A DNA stretch of 64,000 nucleotides from Imbricaverruca yamaguchii (taxonomy: Eukaryota > Arthropoda > Thecostraca > Neoverrucidae). How positions within the stretch are numbered: position 1 is the stretch's first letter; each line of letters opens with the position of its first letter. Shown here piece by piece: positions 29,584 through 40,956 of the stretch. Location of the stretch: NCBI GenBank assembly GCA_034440575.1, contig JAOTOL010001241.1:189501-253500 (forward strand), given 5' to 3'. The position numbers and the translations under genes were made by a program. Below the pieces are notes generated by a model. That model had not been told where the DNA came from and did no database searches. It was given only the letters and a program-made list of their open reading frames with translations.

Positions 29584-32462
29584 GTGTCATTCCACGTCAA
29601 ATCGCACAAGAAATTTCCCGACCCCCTCCGATGTTGATGAAAATTGGTACACCTGTAGTACCAAGTAAAAGAACACATCACGCCAACTTTTAGCACAGAG
29701 TGTCCTCTGGGGTCAGATCTAGAGGTCATCCTAGGTCACGATTTTTTACCGACTTGACATCAATAAATTGCAAATATCTCATGTGTTATTTAACTTAGCG
29801 GAATGAAATTGGTGTCAAAGTGCGCAGAAGCCCTGGGCCATTCAGAAATATGGCAAAAGTTGCACGTGACCTCCCCGGGACCTTTGACCTAACCAGGTCA
29901 AAGTATACAAATATATTTGTATATATGTTTGCCTGCCCCTAATTCGACGAAACGGTGCTATATTAATGATCGTGATATTATCTAAGAACTTGCAAAAAAG
30001 AAAGGCGGAGACTTGAAACCTTTTTGAGATATCGGCCTTTGAGTATTGTAATAGGACCAAATGGATGCATGCCCCGAGGTTATTTACCATATTATCGATG
30101 ATAACTCTGGTTACCTTCGTCCGATTATCGTCAAATTTGTTGCGCAAGTCATCGGTGGCAAACTGAACTATTTTCCAGATTTTCAGGTTGACATGACCTC
30201 ACATGAACTAACATGACCTTGGGAAGTTTGTATTGCCTAAATACATGCAATATTGCAACTTACGTGAATATTCATGGCCATGATATGATTCATGATAACC
30301 GAGAAATCGATAACATTGAGTACCGAAAGTGGACTAATACTGATAGGTCCACCTTAGAGGTGGTTACGCAAACTTCTGAAGATTTTGTGCGATCATTTTG
30401 CGAGCAGCTGGAAATACTTGTAAAGCATGATTTTGTCGCCCGTGCCCAAGGCAATTATCTGAAATGCCTAAAGGAAACACTAGCTCCTGCAGAGGTAATT
30501 GTTATTGGATATTTTTCCGAAAACTACGCTATGGTTACACAGGATGAGGTACAGTCCCATCACTGGAACAAACTGCAGGTGACAATCCATCCGTTTGTGG
30601 CTTATTGGCGAAACAACGCAGGGGACCTCAAACATTTTTCTTACTCTGCCATTTCCGACTGCCTGACGCATGATACTGTGGCTGTCCACCTGTTTCAAGG
30701 AAAACTCATTGAGCGCCTGGAAGCAGAATTAGGCCAGCGCCCCAAGAAGATATTTTATTTTTCAGATGGGGCTGCCTCGCAATACAAAAATTGTAAGAAT
30801 TTCCTAAATTTGGCAGAGCATTCCGTCGACTTTGGAATAGACGCCGAGTGGCATTTCATCGCAACCGCTCACGGAAAGGGACCGTGTGATGGCATTGGTG
30901 GGACGTTGAAAAGGTTAGCTAAAAAGGGAAGTCTGCAAGGAACTCTGATTGAGATCCCGGACCAGTTTTATCAGTTTGTAAAAAACCATGCCACCGGCGT
31001 GGAGTATTTTCCGTGCGTGGAGTATTTTCCCAAAACCGAGTGGGTCAAAGAAACCAAAGCGTTGAATGACAGATTCGCAGCTGCTCGCACAATACCGGGA
31101 ACAAGGAATGTCCATCGTGTTACTCCGTCTCCACGTAATGGTATGGTGGTTGTGAGATGGTTTTCCGGCAGCGAGACGGGCCGTGAGGTACGTGTGGCGA
31201 AAAAGGTTGGTAGTTCTTCGTGAATATACGGTACTGCTGTTCAACTTGTTTTATGGTGGCGGCTATTTGCATATCAGAAACATTTACTGGCCCTCCCGAT
31301 AAAATGTTAGTACGAAACGCACGCGAGCTGAAACAATATATTCAGGCTATAAAAACCGATGAAACATATTTTTTTGCGAATAACTTTTGCCAAAATAAAG
31401 ATAGAAATATAATTTTGTTACAATCCTATTTTCCTCGTCAGGCCGCGTTGATTGATGTATCACATGACTTAGCTAGCTGAACATTTGATCCTGACCCCAG
31501 TTGACCTCCAGGTCACCCTAAACCGAGATCAAGTGATGACCTAGCTTGATCATATTATACATCATGATTAACCAGAGGATCTCGATGGCATTAAAATTAT
31601 TTATCTATCTTGATTCTATATAGTTATTGACGAAAGTGTGACATGACCTCATAGTGACCTCACGTGACCTTGCAGAGGACACTTGTTCAAAATAAAACTT
31701 GGCTCGTTTGGAGTAGCCTAACCTAAAACTAGGTAATATAGCCTGTACGAGCCAAATTCAGCGTTTTTTGTTCATGAAAATATTTTTGTTTCCCTGTTGG
31801 CTTGTAATGGAGAGGTCACTGCCAGGTCATGTGAGGTCAGGTCAACTTGAAAATCTGGAAAATAGTTCAGTTTGCCACCGATGATTTGCCCACCAAATTT
31901 GACGATAATCGGACCAAGGAAACCAGAGTTATCATCGATGATATGGTAAATAGCATCGGGGCATGCTTCGATTTGGTCCTATGACAATACCTACTCAAAG
32001 GCGGATATCTCAAAAAGTTTTAGAGTCTCCGCCTTTCTTTTTGCACGTTCTTAGATAATATCAGGACCATTAATTCAGCCACGTTTAGTCGAATTAGGGG
32101 TAGGCAAACATATAGAAAAATGTATTTTTATACTTTGACCTCGTTAGGTCAAGGGTCACGGAGAGGTCACGTGCAACCTTTGCCATATTTCTGAATGGCC
32201 AAGGGTTTCTGCGCACTTTAACACCAATGTCGTTCCGCTAAGTTAATTAACGTCTAATATATATGCATTTGATTGTTGTCAAGTCGGTAAAAATAGGCGA
32301 CCTAGGATGACCTCTAAATCTGACCCCAGAGGTCACCCAGGGCTGAAAGTTGGCGTGTGAGGTTCGTTCACTTGGCACTACAGGTGTATCAATTTTCATA
32401 AAAATCGGAGGGGGTCGGGTTCAAAATAGCCAATTCTTGTGCGATTTGACGTGGAATGCCCC
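29584..32462 (+). mobile_element. 2.88-kb DNA transposon with ~640-bp TIRs, inserted in the LINE
   Basis: The left TIR is about 29584-30220 and the right TIR about 31813-32462, read as inverted repeats with many substitutions. The tips are GTGTCATTCCACG and GGGGCATTCCACG. The empty site in LINE copy 2 (TCTAGCATAATTGG at about 46367) fixes the boundaries. The best target duplication is ATAA at 29580-29583 and 32463-32466, but 3-5 bp are possible. It encodes one ORF (30213-31223). The TIRs and interior are packed with AGGTCA/TGACCT hexamers; 22 were counted. Confidence 0.92.
30213..31223 (+). CDS. Putative transposase-like protein of the long-TIR element, 336 aa
   Basis: The ORF has no stop. 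Motifs seen: GYFSENYAMVTQDEVQ (99-114), VHLFQ, YFSDGAASQYKNCKNFLNL (182-200), EWHFIATAHGKGPCDGIGGT (212-231) and a basic C-terminus. From memory these match a family of hypothetical proteins in invertebrate genomes; the alternating hydrophobic strands ending in Asp or Glu suggest an RNase H-like fold, which is inference. In the family as I recall it the first motif is D-F-A/S-E-N-Y, so Tyr100 may be a lost catalytic Asp. The copy starts at the inner edge of the left TIR and is probably N-terminally truncated. It has an in-frame 15-bp duplication encoding VEYFP twice (263-272). Being the only ORF within TIRs, it is the likely transposase of its family, perhaps inactive here. Confidence 0.72.
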   Translation: MTLGSLYCLNTCNIATYVNIHGHDMIHDNREIDNIEYRKWTNTDRSTLEVVTQTSEDFVRSFCEQLEILVKHDFVARAQGNYLKCLKETLAPAEVIVIGYFSENYAMVTQDEVQSHHWNKLQVTIHPFVAYWRNNAGDLKHFSYSAISDCLTHDTVAVHLFQGKLIERLEAELGQRPKKIFYFSDGAASQYKNCKNFLNLAEHSVDFGIDAEWHFIATAHGKGPCDGIGGTLKRLAKKGSLQGTLIEIPDQFYQFVKNHATGVEYFPCVEYFPKTEWVKETKALNDRFAAARTIPGTRNVHRVTPSPRNGMVVVRWFSGSETGREVRVAKKVGSSS

Positions 32463-32466
32463 ATAA

Positions 32467-34158
32467 TTGGTCCACTGGAAGTAAACGGGACTACATTGGG
32501 TGAGGGTAGTGAGATGGTTGAGGAGCTGAGCAAGCAGTTCAAATCAGTGTTTACATTGGAAGATATGACCAATCTGCCGACCGTACACCATAGTTCAGTG
32601 ACATGGGATCTGACAAATGATGTTGACTTCATTGATAGTGATGTTGTTTATAATCATATCAGGAAAATAAAGCCAAATAAGGCAGCAGGACCTGATGTAA
32701 TTTATGCTAGGGTGTTGCGGGAAACTGAAAAGGAACTGGCATTTCCACTTAGTATAATATTTTGTAGATCGGTTTCACATAATGAAATTCCAACCGATTG
32801 GAAAAGGGCAAATGTAGTTCCTATTTTCAAGAAAGGAGAAAGAGGGAAAGTTGAAAACTATAGGCCAATAAGTCTCACTTCCCTAGTCTGCAAGGTACTC
32901 GAATCAATTATCAAGGATAGAATAGTTAGTTATCTGGAAGGTAGCAGATTGATTCAAGATACTCAACATGGGTTTAGAAAAGGACGATCGTGTCTCACAA
33001 ACCTCTTGGACTTTTTGAACTTCGCCACAGAACAATTTGATCAGGGAAATCAGGTTGAAGTAGCATATCTTGACTTTAGTAAGGCCTTTGACAAGGTACC
33101 CCATAAACGGTTAATGATACAGCTTCAGTCCCATGGTATTGCAGGTAGCATCTTGAAATGGATAGAGTTGTGGCTTTCAGATAGACAGCAAAGAGTGATG
33201 CTAAATGGTACAAAGTGATCATGGCAAAATGTTCTTAGTGGAGTCCACCAGGGGTCAGTACCAGGGCCATTACTGTTCATTATATTTGTAAATAACATGG
33301 AAAGTGGCCTAAGCAGTAACGTTTTGAAATTTGCGGATGATTTGAAGGTCTTTAGGGCAATAACATGTCAGGATGAGCATATCTCGCTGCAAAAAGACTT
33401 AGACGAACTTGTGAAGTGGTCCGAAGAATGGCAAATGAAATTTAATTTTGGTAAGTGCAAAATCATGCATGTAGGTAAGCAGCATATGAAGGCTCCATAC
33501 TTGATGGATGGCCAAGTGCTATCAGTGACTCAACAGGAGAAGGATTTAGGTGTTATTCTAAACACAAAACTGGGGGCATCAGAACAGACCAAGGAAGCCA
33601 GGAAGAAGGCACTGAGAATGCTCGGGGCAATAAATAGGAATGTATCATACAGAAGTGAGGAAGTGATCAGGAAGCTTTATTGTGCATACGTCAGGCCACA
33701 TTTGGAATACTGCATCCAAGCTTGGTCTCCTAGCTATGAAAAAGACTGTTGGCTTTTAGAGAGAGTGCAAAAGAGGGCTACAAAAATGGTTAATGGCATA
33801 AGCAACCTGGCATATGAGGAAAGATTGAAGAAATAGAATATGTTTTCATTTAGATAGAAGGCTGAGAGGAGATCTCATCGAGGTCTTTAAATTTGTCAAT
33901 GGTCTGGATAGGGGATACCTTGGGGAAATCTTTGAATTTAACAGAAATGATGCAATTAGAGGTCATAAATTCAAAATTAAAGTTAACCACAGCAGAACAA
34001 GGTTAAGGCAAACTTTCTTCACCAACAGGGTAGTGGAACACTGGAACCAGCTGCCAGAAAACATCGTCAGTAGCAGCACATTGAACATCTTTAAAAACAG
34101 CATAGACAATCATTATAAGAATAGAGGGCTTGCTTTTCAGTATTACAGGGAGGGCTGA
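32467..34158 (+). pseudogene. LINE ORF2, reverse transcriptase part
   Basis: Blocks in order: KKGERGKVENYRPISLTS, GFRKGRSCLTNLL, VAYLDFSKAFDKVPH (motif A), GVHQGSVPGPLLF (motif B, usual P-Q-G now H-Q-G), NVLKFADDLK (motif C, the catalytic FADD), then thumb and C-terminal parts ending AFQYYREG at TGA 34156. Broken by TGA at 33216 (Ser in copy 2) and TAG at 33834 (Leu in copy 2). The last ~320 bp are in a shifted frame. Confidence 0.9.
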
Positions 34159-34251
34159 TTGACAGATTTGGTGGTTCAGTGTACAGAGTGCAACCAAGAA
34201 GGGCCCTTGTGGCTCATAGTTGCACTAATATTTTATGTCTTTATGTCTTAT

Positions 34252-37200
34252 GTGTGAGTTGTTATCTTTGACGTAGTGTGAAAACTTGAGCTAATTGAGA
34301 AAAATGGATAGCATTTTCGTATTCAGCACACAAAACTTGTATTAAAACAGCTGAGAAACTTCCGACCTTTTGAAAAAAAAATGCAATAATAAAGGACATG
34401 CAATAAGCTGTCTACATTTGCATATGTGCTGAAGATCAATGGCATAAGGTCAGGTAAAGCATGATGTATATTCTACACAATGACATTCTATGTATGATGT
34501 TGTTCCCCTTGAAGTCGAACTCAGAGCCGGTCATCGGCATCAGAGCGGCTGAGGTCGTGCGACATGACAGTGGATGGCTGACTAATGATCTGAGACGATC
34601 CAATGTTATTTTAACTGACCATTTGGTTTGATTCAGCCTTTCTTGGATTTTTTTCAAACATTGTACACTTCGGCGAACGCTGAAGTGGTCGTTTAATGCG
34701 TAATCACGTTATCATATGTTTTATGTGCAAAAACGTTCGCTGTCAGGTGAATATTATGGAAATGGTAGAATGACCAAGAATGAAGTGCGTTCAGGGTGTC
34801 GGTGGCGGATCCAGGGGGTAACGGGGGGTATGCGCCTCTCCCGATCGTCATGGAATTTTTAAAAAGTATGGCTCCCACGCTTGCTATGGCATATTAACGA
34901 GGCGCTTATTACCGTTTTTAGCACCGATTATAAATTACCATGTTTAAGGCTAGAGCGTTGCTGCCTCGGGCTGCAGAAGTCGAGCATCATGCCACATTTT
35001 GCGAAACGTTCACTACTAATGTGCTATCTGATATGTATATCTGATTTGCAGGGCTGACAAATGTTATGTCATTACGAGCGAGACTGCATATGCCGACTGA
35101 GTTTGAATATAACTGGGAAACATTTAACTTGCTGCTGACGTGTTGGACGAGTACAGGAGTGAGACACTGTTCTGCTTGCTAGACTGCGTGATGAATAGAG
35201 TACGCTTACTGGCTCTCGCTCCTATGACTACTTTTGTACTGCAGCATGACACACTACGCTGCTCTACATGGAACGTTTTTGAGTGGAATATAGTCAGTGG
35301 AATGGTGAATGGATAAGTTTGATGTCGGGACAATCTGTTTTTTTTTTATTTCACTGTCGATTTTAATTTTAAAGACGATGGTACCATTTTTTAAGTACTC
35401 AAAGCACTTAAATGATTTTTGAAGAAAACAAACACTTCAGAATGCCTCTCTTTGTGATTGGTCAAAATATCGGTGACGTCACGTATGTCGAGGGTAGCGA
35501 AGGTCGACTGCCGGGCATTCGATTTTGTGTATAGGATGCTGCCGAGTTTGGATTCATCGTGTCTGATTTAGCCTAAGTGTGAACCGGCAGTGGATCTCAG
35601 AAAGCGCCGCTATACTACTTGCCTGGGGCCAAGGTGCAAAAATACAACTTACAGTAAGCCAGACACGATATTCATTGGCCTTCCGAGTTCAGACAAGAAG
35701 AGGATGCTGTGGAGCGATGCTACGAGCCGAGATGGTCCTCAATCCCTCACTCACGGGTGTTGATTCCTGAAAATGATTGGGGGAAACAATTGAAGGCAAT
35801 GGGCAGGCTGAAATGAATTGGTGGCATGCTGCATATAGTGCCAGGGGTGTCGATTTTTTAAGAAAAAAACATCGGGTGCCGAAATGAATTAGACCCCCCA
35901 TCCCCTCCCCCCGAAAAAAAAGCTCCTCGGATTTCGCCAACTATATTTTCAGGTCTCAATCATTCTGATTTGTATTTCACAATGTGTATGTTTATGTTTA
36001 TTCAGCATCTTCGCCAACGGGAAAATCGTCCAATAACAGGTGAAGGCACATAAACATGAGCAATGCACAATATATATCAACATACAAACTGTGAGTCATA
36101 GCATGCGACTACAGAGTCATACAGCGGACTCGGGTCCATCGTCATCGTCAACGTCATCTATATCGGCAACGTCACTGTCACCCTCACCTCATTCAACACA
36201 CCAACAAACACACAACGGCTTAAATCAAATATATATGCACCCGTATGCAGGCTAAAACACACCGACCTTGATGGAGCAGTGGAGCACAGCAGGCCTGAAC
36301 TGTGATGACGACGGGTGGAGGTATTTTCTCGGTGCCTAACATTAGGAAGGGAGAAGCCAAAGTTTTGGTGGGGCGAGTTCCGGGTCGGGAAGGGGACATA
36401 GTTTCCACAAAACAATAGCAATCGAAAACAATGTCCTTTGATCAAATACGTGCATTGATGTATTCATCGTGATCGCCTATTCTAGTCAGTCACCACACGT
36501 GACACCAAACACACTAAAATGCACAACGGACCTCATACATCAATAAACTCAATCGTTCTGCTATTTATTTTTACAACAGTTTAAAAACTCCACCCGTACC
36601 CAATGACGAAACCAATAGCAAGAGTAGGCCACACTGGGTACACGCCTCTCCGATCACGGCGAAGGAGTCCGAAAAGGTCAGTTCAGGAGATTCCCAGAAG
36701 TGCCGTCCGACGGCCTTGAAATGGACATGTCGGCTCGAATGGTTTCTTTGCTCTAGAGTCGGAAGTATAAAGTGCAAAACTTAGGAAAATGGGAATAATA
36801 TCAGAAATCAACAGTTCTCAAATCGTTGGAATTGGAATGGTCCTCGCACCAGGTGTGTCGCAACAGGAGCATTTTTACTGCAACCCTGTTGGTACTTGTA
36901 ATCCTTTCCCTCCAAAAGGTTAAGTGCGCTGTTTTATATACCTTTGGTAGTGCTTGGACCCACCATATTTACCTGCTTGACCTCATTCACCAATTTGATT
37001 TATAATTCCCCTTGAAATTGACTTGGGACGGATTAAGGAGGATAATATTCACACATCTTAGTCACATTACATTTGAATGATTCATAAACATTGCACTTGA
37101 ATGATAAATTACAAGAATTCATAAAACACTTTCAAGCAGAAACTTACCACCATACCTAACCCATTCGCTTGCTTCATGGAGGCAAATGTGTGTAAAAACG

Positions 37201-37588
37201 TACCCTGTTACCACCTTAAAGCACAATAATACTCAAACATGAGGTATCTGGCATTAATATATAAACCTCGTGCAGAAATCAGAAAATGACACAGGACGAA
37301 CTTGTTGGCGCTTACCTGCCAACTTCTTCCTCTACTATTTCTTTGGGAATTAGATAGCAACATGTTATTCACTGTCTAAAATCACTTCAACATGCAGACA
37401 CATCAGGCGTGAAGTGCGCTAAAACGAAGCAGCGCGACGTACATGAGTTTGGTCACCGAATTAGACATCGCACGCAAGTGCACCGCAGATGTCTCACCTC
37501 CGTCATGTCTGTCGACCACAGTCGCTAGTGTGAGATTCTAGGATTTTTGTACTTTAACTATATATCTTTGGATGTTACGGCGAAGGAG
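34252..37588. other. No gene seen; scattered repeat fragments
   Basis: ORFs are short and unrecognisable. A GGCGGATCCAGG word at 34804 and related sequence at 35790-35900 resemble ends of the hAT-like MITE family listed at 52216. No intact element can be bounded. Confidence 0.45.
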
Positions 37589-38407
37589 GCTAAAATACAA
37601 GAAGGCAATGAGCAGGCCCAGATTGATTGGGGGAACACACTCTATGTGGTCCCATGTTCGTGTTGAAATCATTGGCGGGGGCAAAACTAACGTTGATGTG
37701 GCATTTGTCCCCTCGAAAGTATATATAACACCCCTGCCTGAGCGTCAACCTACGCCCTGCAGGATGGTCGTGCGGATTCAGGGATGACCGGCTGATTCAG
37801 GGATATGTCCCCATGGAACCTGCGCCCCTCCGGGAATATTCGAGTGTTCCCCTTCCTTCAGAGCATCCTTCAGAGTGCTCAAGTACACGCCCGTCCCTGC
37901 TAAACGGATTTTCGTTTCGCCCCTTGAGGTATTTTTGCAGGGTGCACCTCCTAAGAAATGGCGCCCCCAGACAAATACCCCTCACCCATGACGATTCCTG
38001 GAACCCACCCTGATTAAGATATAGGGTGCACACGCAGTACCCGAATGCTGTCAACTACAAACATTCCCAGCGTTGCTTCGCAAGTGTGTATGGAGTCATG
38101 ATTACATGGGATACACATGCCGAATGTCGCACAAAATTGACAAGACGATGATTGAAGTTAGACAATAAAAGCACAATTACGATATTTTGCAAGTTTTTCG
38201 CCATTTCTGTTTGCTTATCATGAACCCAACATTATTTTCACTACTTATCATCAAAATTTATCCATAACTTTTCATCTTACAACATTTCATTTCAGGTCTA
38301 ATATGCATGGGAGTGGGCGGCGTGCTCAATCTTTTACCCATATACCGTTGCTCCAGCCGGGACCGGCCGGAATAGGACGAAGACCGTGCGGCGAGTAGGC
38401 CGTCTTG
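37589..38407 (+). repeat. Left arm of a ~0.8-1-kb inverted repeat pair
   Basis: This block is matched, in inverted order and orientation, by 54125-55218. Landmarks shared in sequence: GAAGGCAATG near 37600, GTCGTGCGGATT(C/T)AGGGATG near 37768, a GGATCCAGG-type MITE part, CATCATGAACCCA near 38219, and CCGGGACCGGCCGGAATAGG near 38357. Both arms end next to TATATA. Confidence 0.8.
37795..38015. mobile_element. hAT-like MITE fragment (GGATCCAGG family)
   Basis: Its right end ATTCCTGGAACCCACCCTGA matches the right end of the better copy at 52216-52482 (ATTCCTGGATCCGCCCCTGA). Interior words such as CCTCCTAAGAAATGGCGCCC also match. Confidence 0.55.

Positions 38408-38462
<55 letters not shown>
38407..38462. 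repeat. (TA)n microsatellite
   Basis: About 27 TA units between CTTGT and GGTCAATG. Confidence 0.97.
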
Positions 38463-38464
<2 letters not shown>

Positions 38465-38602
38465 TCAATGCATGATGCCATTGACATAGAGGTCAATGCC
38501 TGATGCTATCAATTCCTGCCGTAGTAAAGCTATGATATCACTAAACTTCCAGGAAGACATCGGTGCGCATTATAATGTAATGTTATCCTTGGTGACATTT
38601 AA

Positions 38603-40098
38603 CACGCGCCCTGGAGGGCCTCTGAAAATTACGCGCTCTGGAGGGGGCGGATTTCGCCCTCCCCCTAAGATATCGGCTTCTATTAAGGCTAGAGCAATTA
38701 AATTCACAGGTTAGGTGGGCACGACAGTGAACTCTATTGTGGCAAATTTCATGACCTTAGGTCAATATCCTCAAGCTCAAATCAGGTTAAAATAACAAAA
38801 TTTCCTGGTTTTACGTGGCTTGGCTTGTCATTGTTATGGATTGCCGTGATTGTGTTTAAATGCTCCAAAATTGGCATTAATGATGTTTTGGACATTGCTA
38901 ATGATGCAATGTAAATGCGGGCTCCGCCATTTGACCTCAGGTCACCCATATGGGAACACTTTATCAGGTCATTACCTGCTCCAGTTACCGGAACCGGGCT
39001 GCCCACCCGACTGCTCCATTGGACGGCTCGGCACAATCGGCTTCGCGAAGAAAGGAGTGAAGTACACGAAAAAAAATACATGTGAAATACAATGTGCGAG
39101 AGGAAAGCGTCTGCCGACCGGTGATAGAGCTGTTTGTAAGCTAGGATGCAGATGATGTAAATGTAAATGAGCTTCAAATTTGACCATAATTGGGAGTCAT
39201 CAATGTATATTTGTTTCCAGTTTTTCAACTTTGCTATTCTCCAGTGGATGAAAGCATCAGTTTATGAAAATAGCATGCAAAAATACTTCACAGCTCTGCT
39301 CAAGTGAGGCATTGCCTTCGTGCCTTACATGGGCGGACCGCCCCTGGAATACAGCATGGAAACGCTTAGGCACACAATGGCAAAGAGTGGATTTCCGGAT
39401 GTGTAGGGAGAAACATGCAAAGCGACATCAATCGCATGAAATTCATAATTCATTTGCATTTATGACAACATTCCAGTTAACCAAGTTTGGTTCCATTAGC
39501 CTGTCATGAACTTGACCTGACTTGACCTCAGCGACCTGACATGACTTTTAAATTATGTAGCATAACAATATGCATCAAACGAGTCCCTGGTGTTGTCAAG
39601 AACACCTACCTTTTGCCAATATACGGGAAGCGCATCGGCGCTGATTTTCGTGGTCTGGCGCTGCGATGTTTTTTTTTAATTGAACGGCCCCTAACTCGAA
39701 AAAGTTTCGGTTGATTTTCATTTTTCTTCTCTTAAACAATGCGCCGGGAATCTCGAAGCAGGTATGCAAAAAAATGCGTATATCGGCCTGAACAACATGG
39801 AGTCATGTACGAGAAATCAGAGGAATTGGCGGATTTCGCCCTCCCCTCCAGGGCGTGTGCTAACCTGCCATGCACTTGACCTGACTTGACCTCGGTAGCC
39901 TGATATGACTTCGAAACAATGTGGCACAACAATATACATCAAACAAGTCGCTAGTGTTGTCAAGAACACCTCCTTTTTGCCAATATACGGGAAGCGCATC
40001 AGCGCCGACATTTGTGGTCTGGCGCTGAGGAATTGTTTTGACTTTAGCGACCCGTAACTCGAAAAAAAATTGGTCGATTTTCATTTCTCTTGCTTTAA
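38603..40098. mobile_element. TTAA-site TIR element, copy 1, with nested insertions
   Basis: It begins CACGCGCCCTGGAGG right after TTAA (38599-38602). An internal right-end-like block GGCGGATTTCGCCCTCCCC plus CCAGGGCGTGTG lies at 39829-39859, followed by a second ~363-bp unit that is cut at 40098 by another TTAA element. It aligns with 48631-49976. About 285 bp near 39071-39354 is an insertion absent from the other copy. No ORF was recognised, so it is non-autonomous. Confidence 0.82.
39071..39354 (+). mobile_element. ~285-bp repeat inserted in TTAA element copy 1
   Basis: It is absent from the corresponding point of the copy at 48631-49976 (near 49105). It includes CTGCCGACCGGTGAT, AGCTAGGATG, GCTATTCTCCAGTGGATG and GAAAGCATCA. 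A second copy is inverted at 63645-63885. Confidence 0.8.
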
Positions 40099-40943
40099 CC
40101 CGCGCCGGCTTTCCGGTCAAATCCTCACACCCCGTCCCTAGGGGAGGCGGTTGAAGACCCCACTCTAAAACACAAACTAAGCATCGCACGCAAACTGAGA
40201 GAGGTGTCATCGAAAAGCGCTCGACGAATAAGGTTCGAGTCCACCCTCCAAAACAATTTCCCCCAAAACTGACGTCACCGGGTGCTAGATTTTCACGACT
40301 TTTCACGACTTACATTATGTTTTTGACTCTGGGGAGTTCATTTTGGGGATATATGAAAAACAAAATTTATTTGGAATGGGAAAAAGACAGCGAAATCGAC
40401 CAGGGCCACAATTTTTTTGGCCCCCAAAAGATTAAAATTAAAGTTAAACAATTAAAAACTATCAAAATTTTGAGTTCACGTTTTCTTTAGTTGTCCTTTT
40501 CCAATGGATAGAATAGACCGAGAAACGTTGTTGGAAGTTAACTTGCCCTAATAAAAAATGCTTACTTTAGCCAGAATCCTGTATTTGAACTGCAATTTGG
40601 CAAATACGCGAAATATATATGCAGTCAAAAACAAACAAAAAATAAACTCGTACGTGTTGTTGCATCCGTAATGATAAACAAACGCTGAAAGTTTCATTAA
40701 AATATCTGTATCCGTTAAAGCGTGACGATTGGTTAAACTTTTTTGGAAGTGACCTCACTTGACCTTGACTAACTCGTTGACCCTAGATGACCTGATCCAA
40801 AAGTTTTGAGTCAGCATGTCAAACTGATGTGAGAAAGGGTATGCCAGATTTGGGCGCGTTGCCGCGCGCCGTTCGTCCGCTATCCGCGAAAAACTTGAGG
40901 GGGCGGTTGAAGACCACCCCGAGACGGGACGGGACGGGACGGG
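40099..40943. mobile_element. piggyBac-like TTAA element, 845 bp, non-autonomous
   Basis: Flanked by TTAA at 40095-40098 and 40944-40947. The ends are CCCGCGCC and (GGGAC)3GGG, matching the 5'-CCC...GGG-3' at TTAA typical of piggyBac. The flanks CTTGCTTTAA and TTAAACAACG rejoin to match uninterrupted sequence of the host element's second unit (compare 49837-49855). The element contains no transposase. Confidence 0.65.
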
Positions 40944-40956
40944 TTAAACAACGACA

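Larger units (their letters stand above)
27799..34251 (+). mobile_element. CR1-like LINE, copy 1, 5'-truncated and split by a DNA transposon
   Basis: It carries an esterase-type ORF1, then an endonuclease-RT ORF2, and a 3' end of TTTATGTC repeats, as in the CR1/L2 group. It aligns end to end with the copy at 44180-47880, but lacks the first ~430 bp present there. It is interrupted at 29583 by the transposon 29584-32462. It is dead: TGA at 28563 (Trp in the other copy), a 1-bp deletion near 28656, a TGA at 33216 and a TAG at 33834. Confidence 0.92.
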
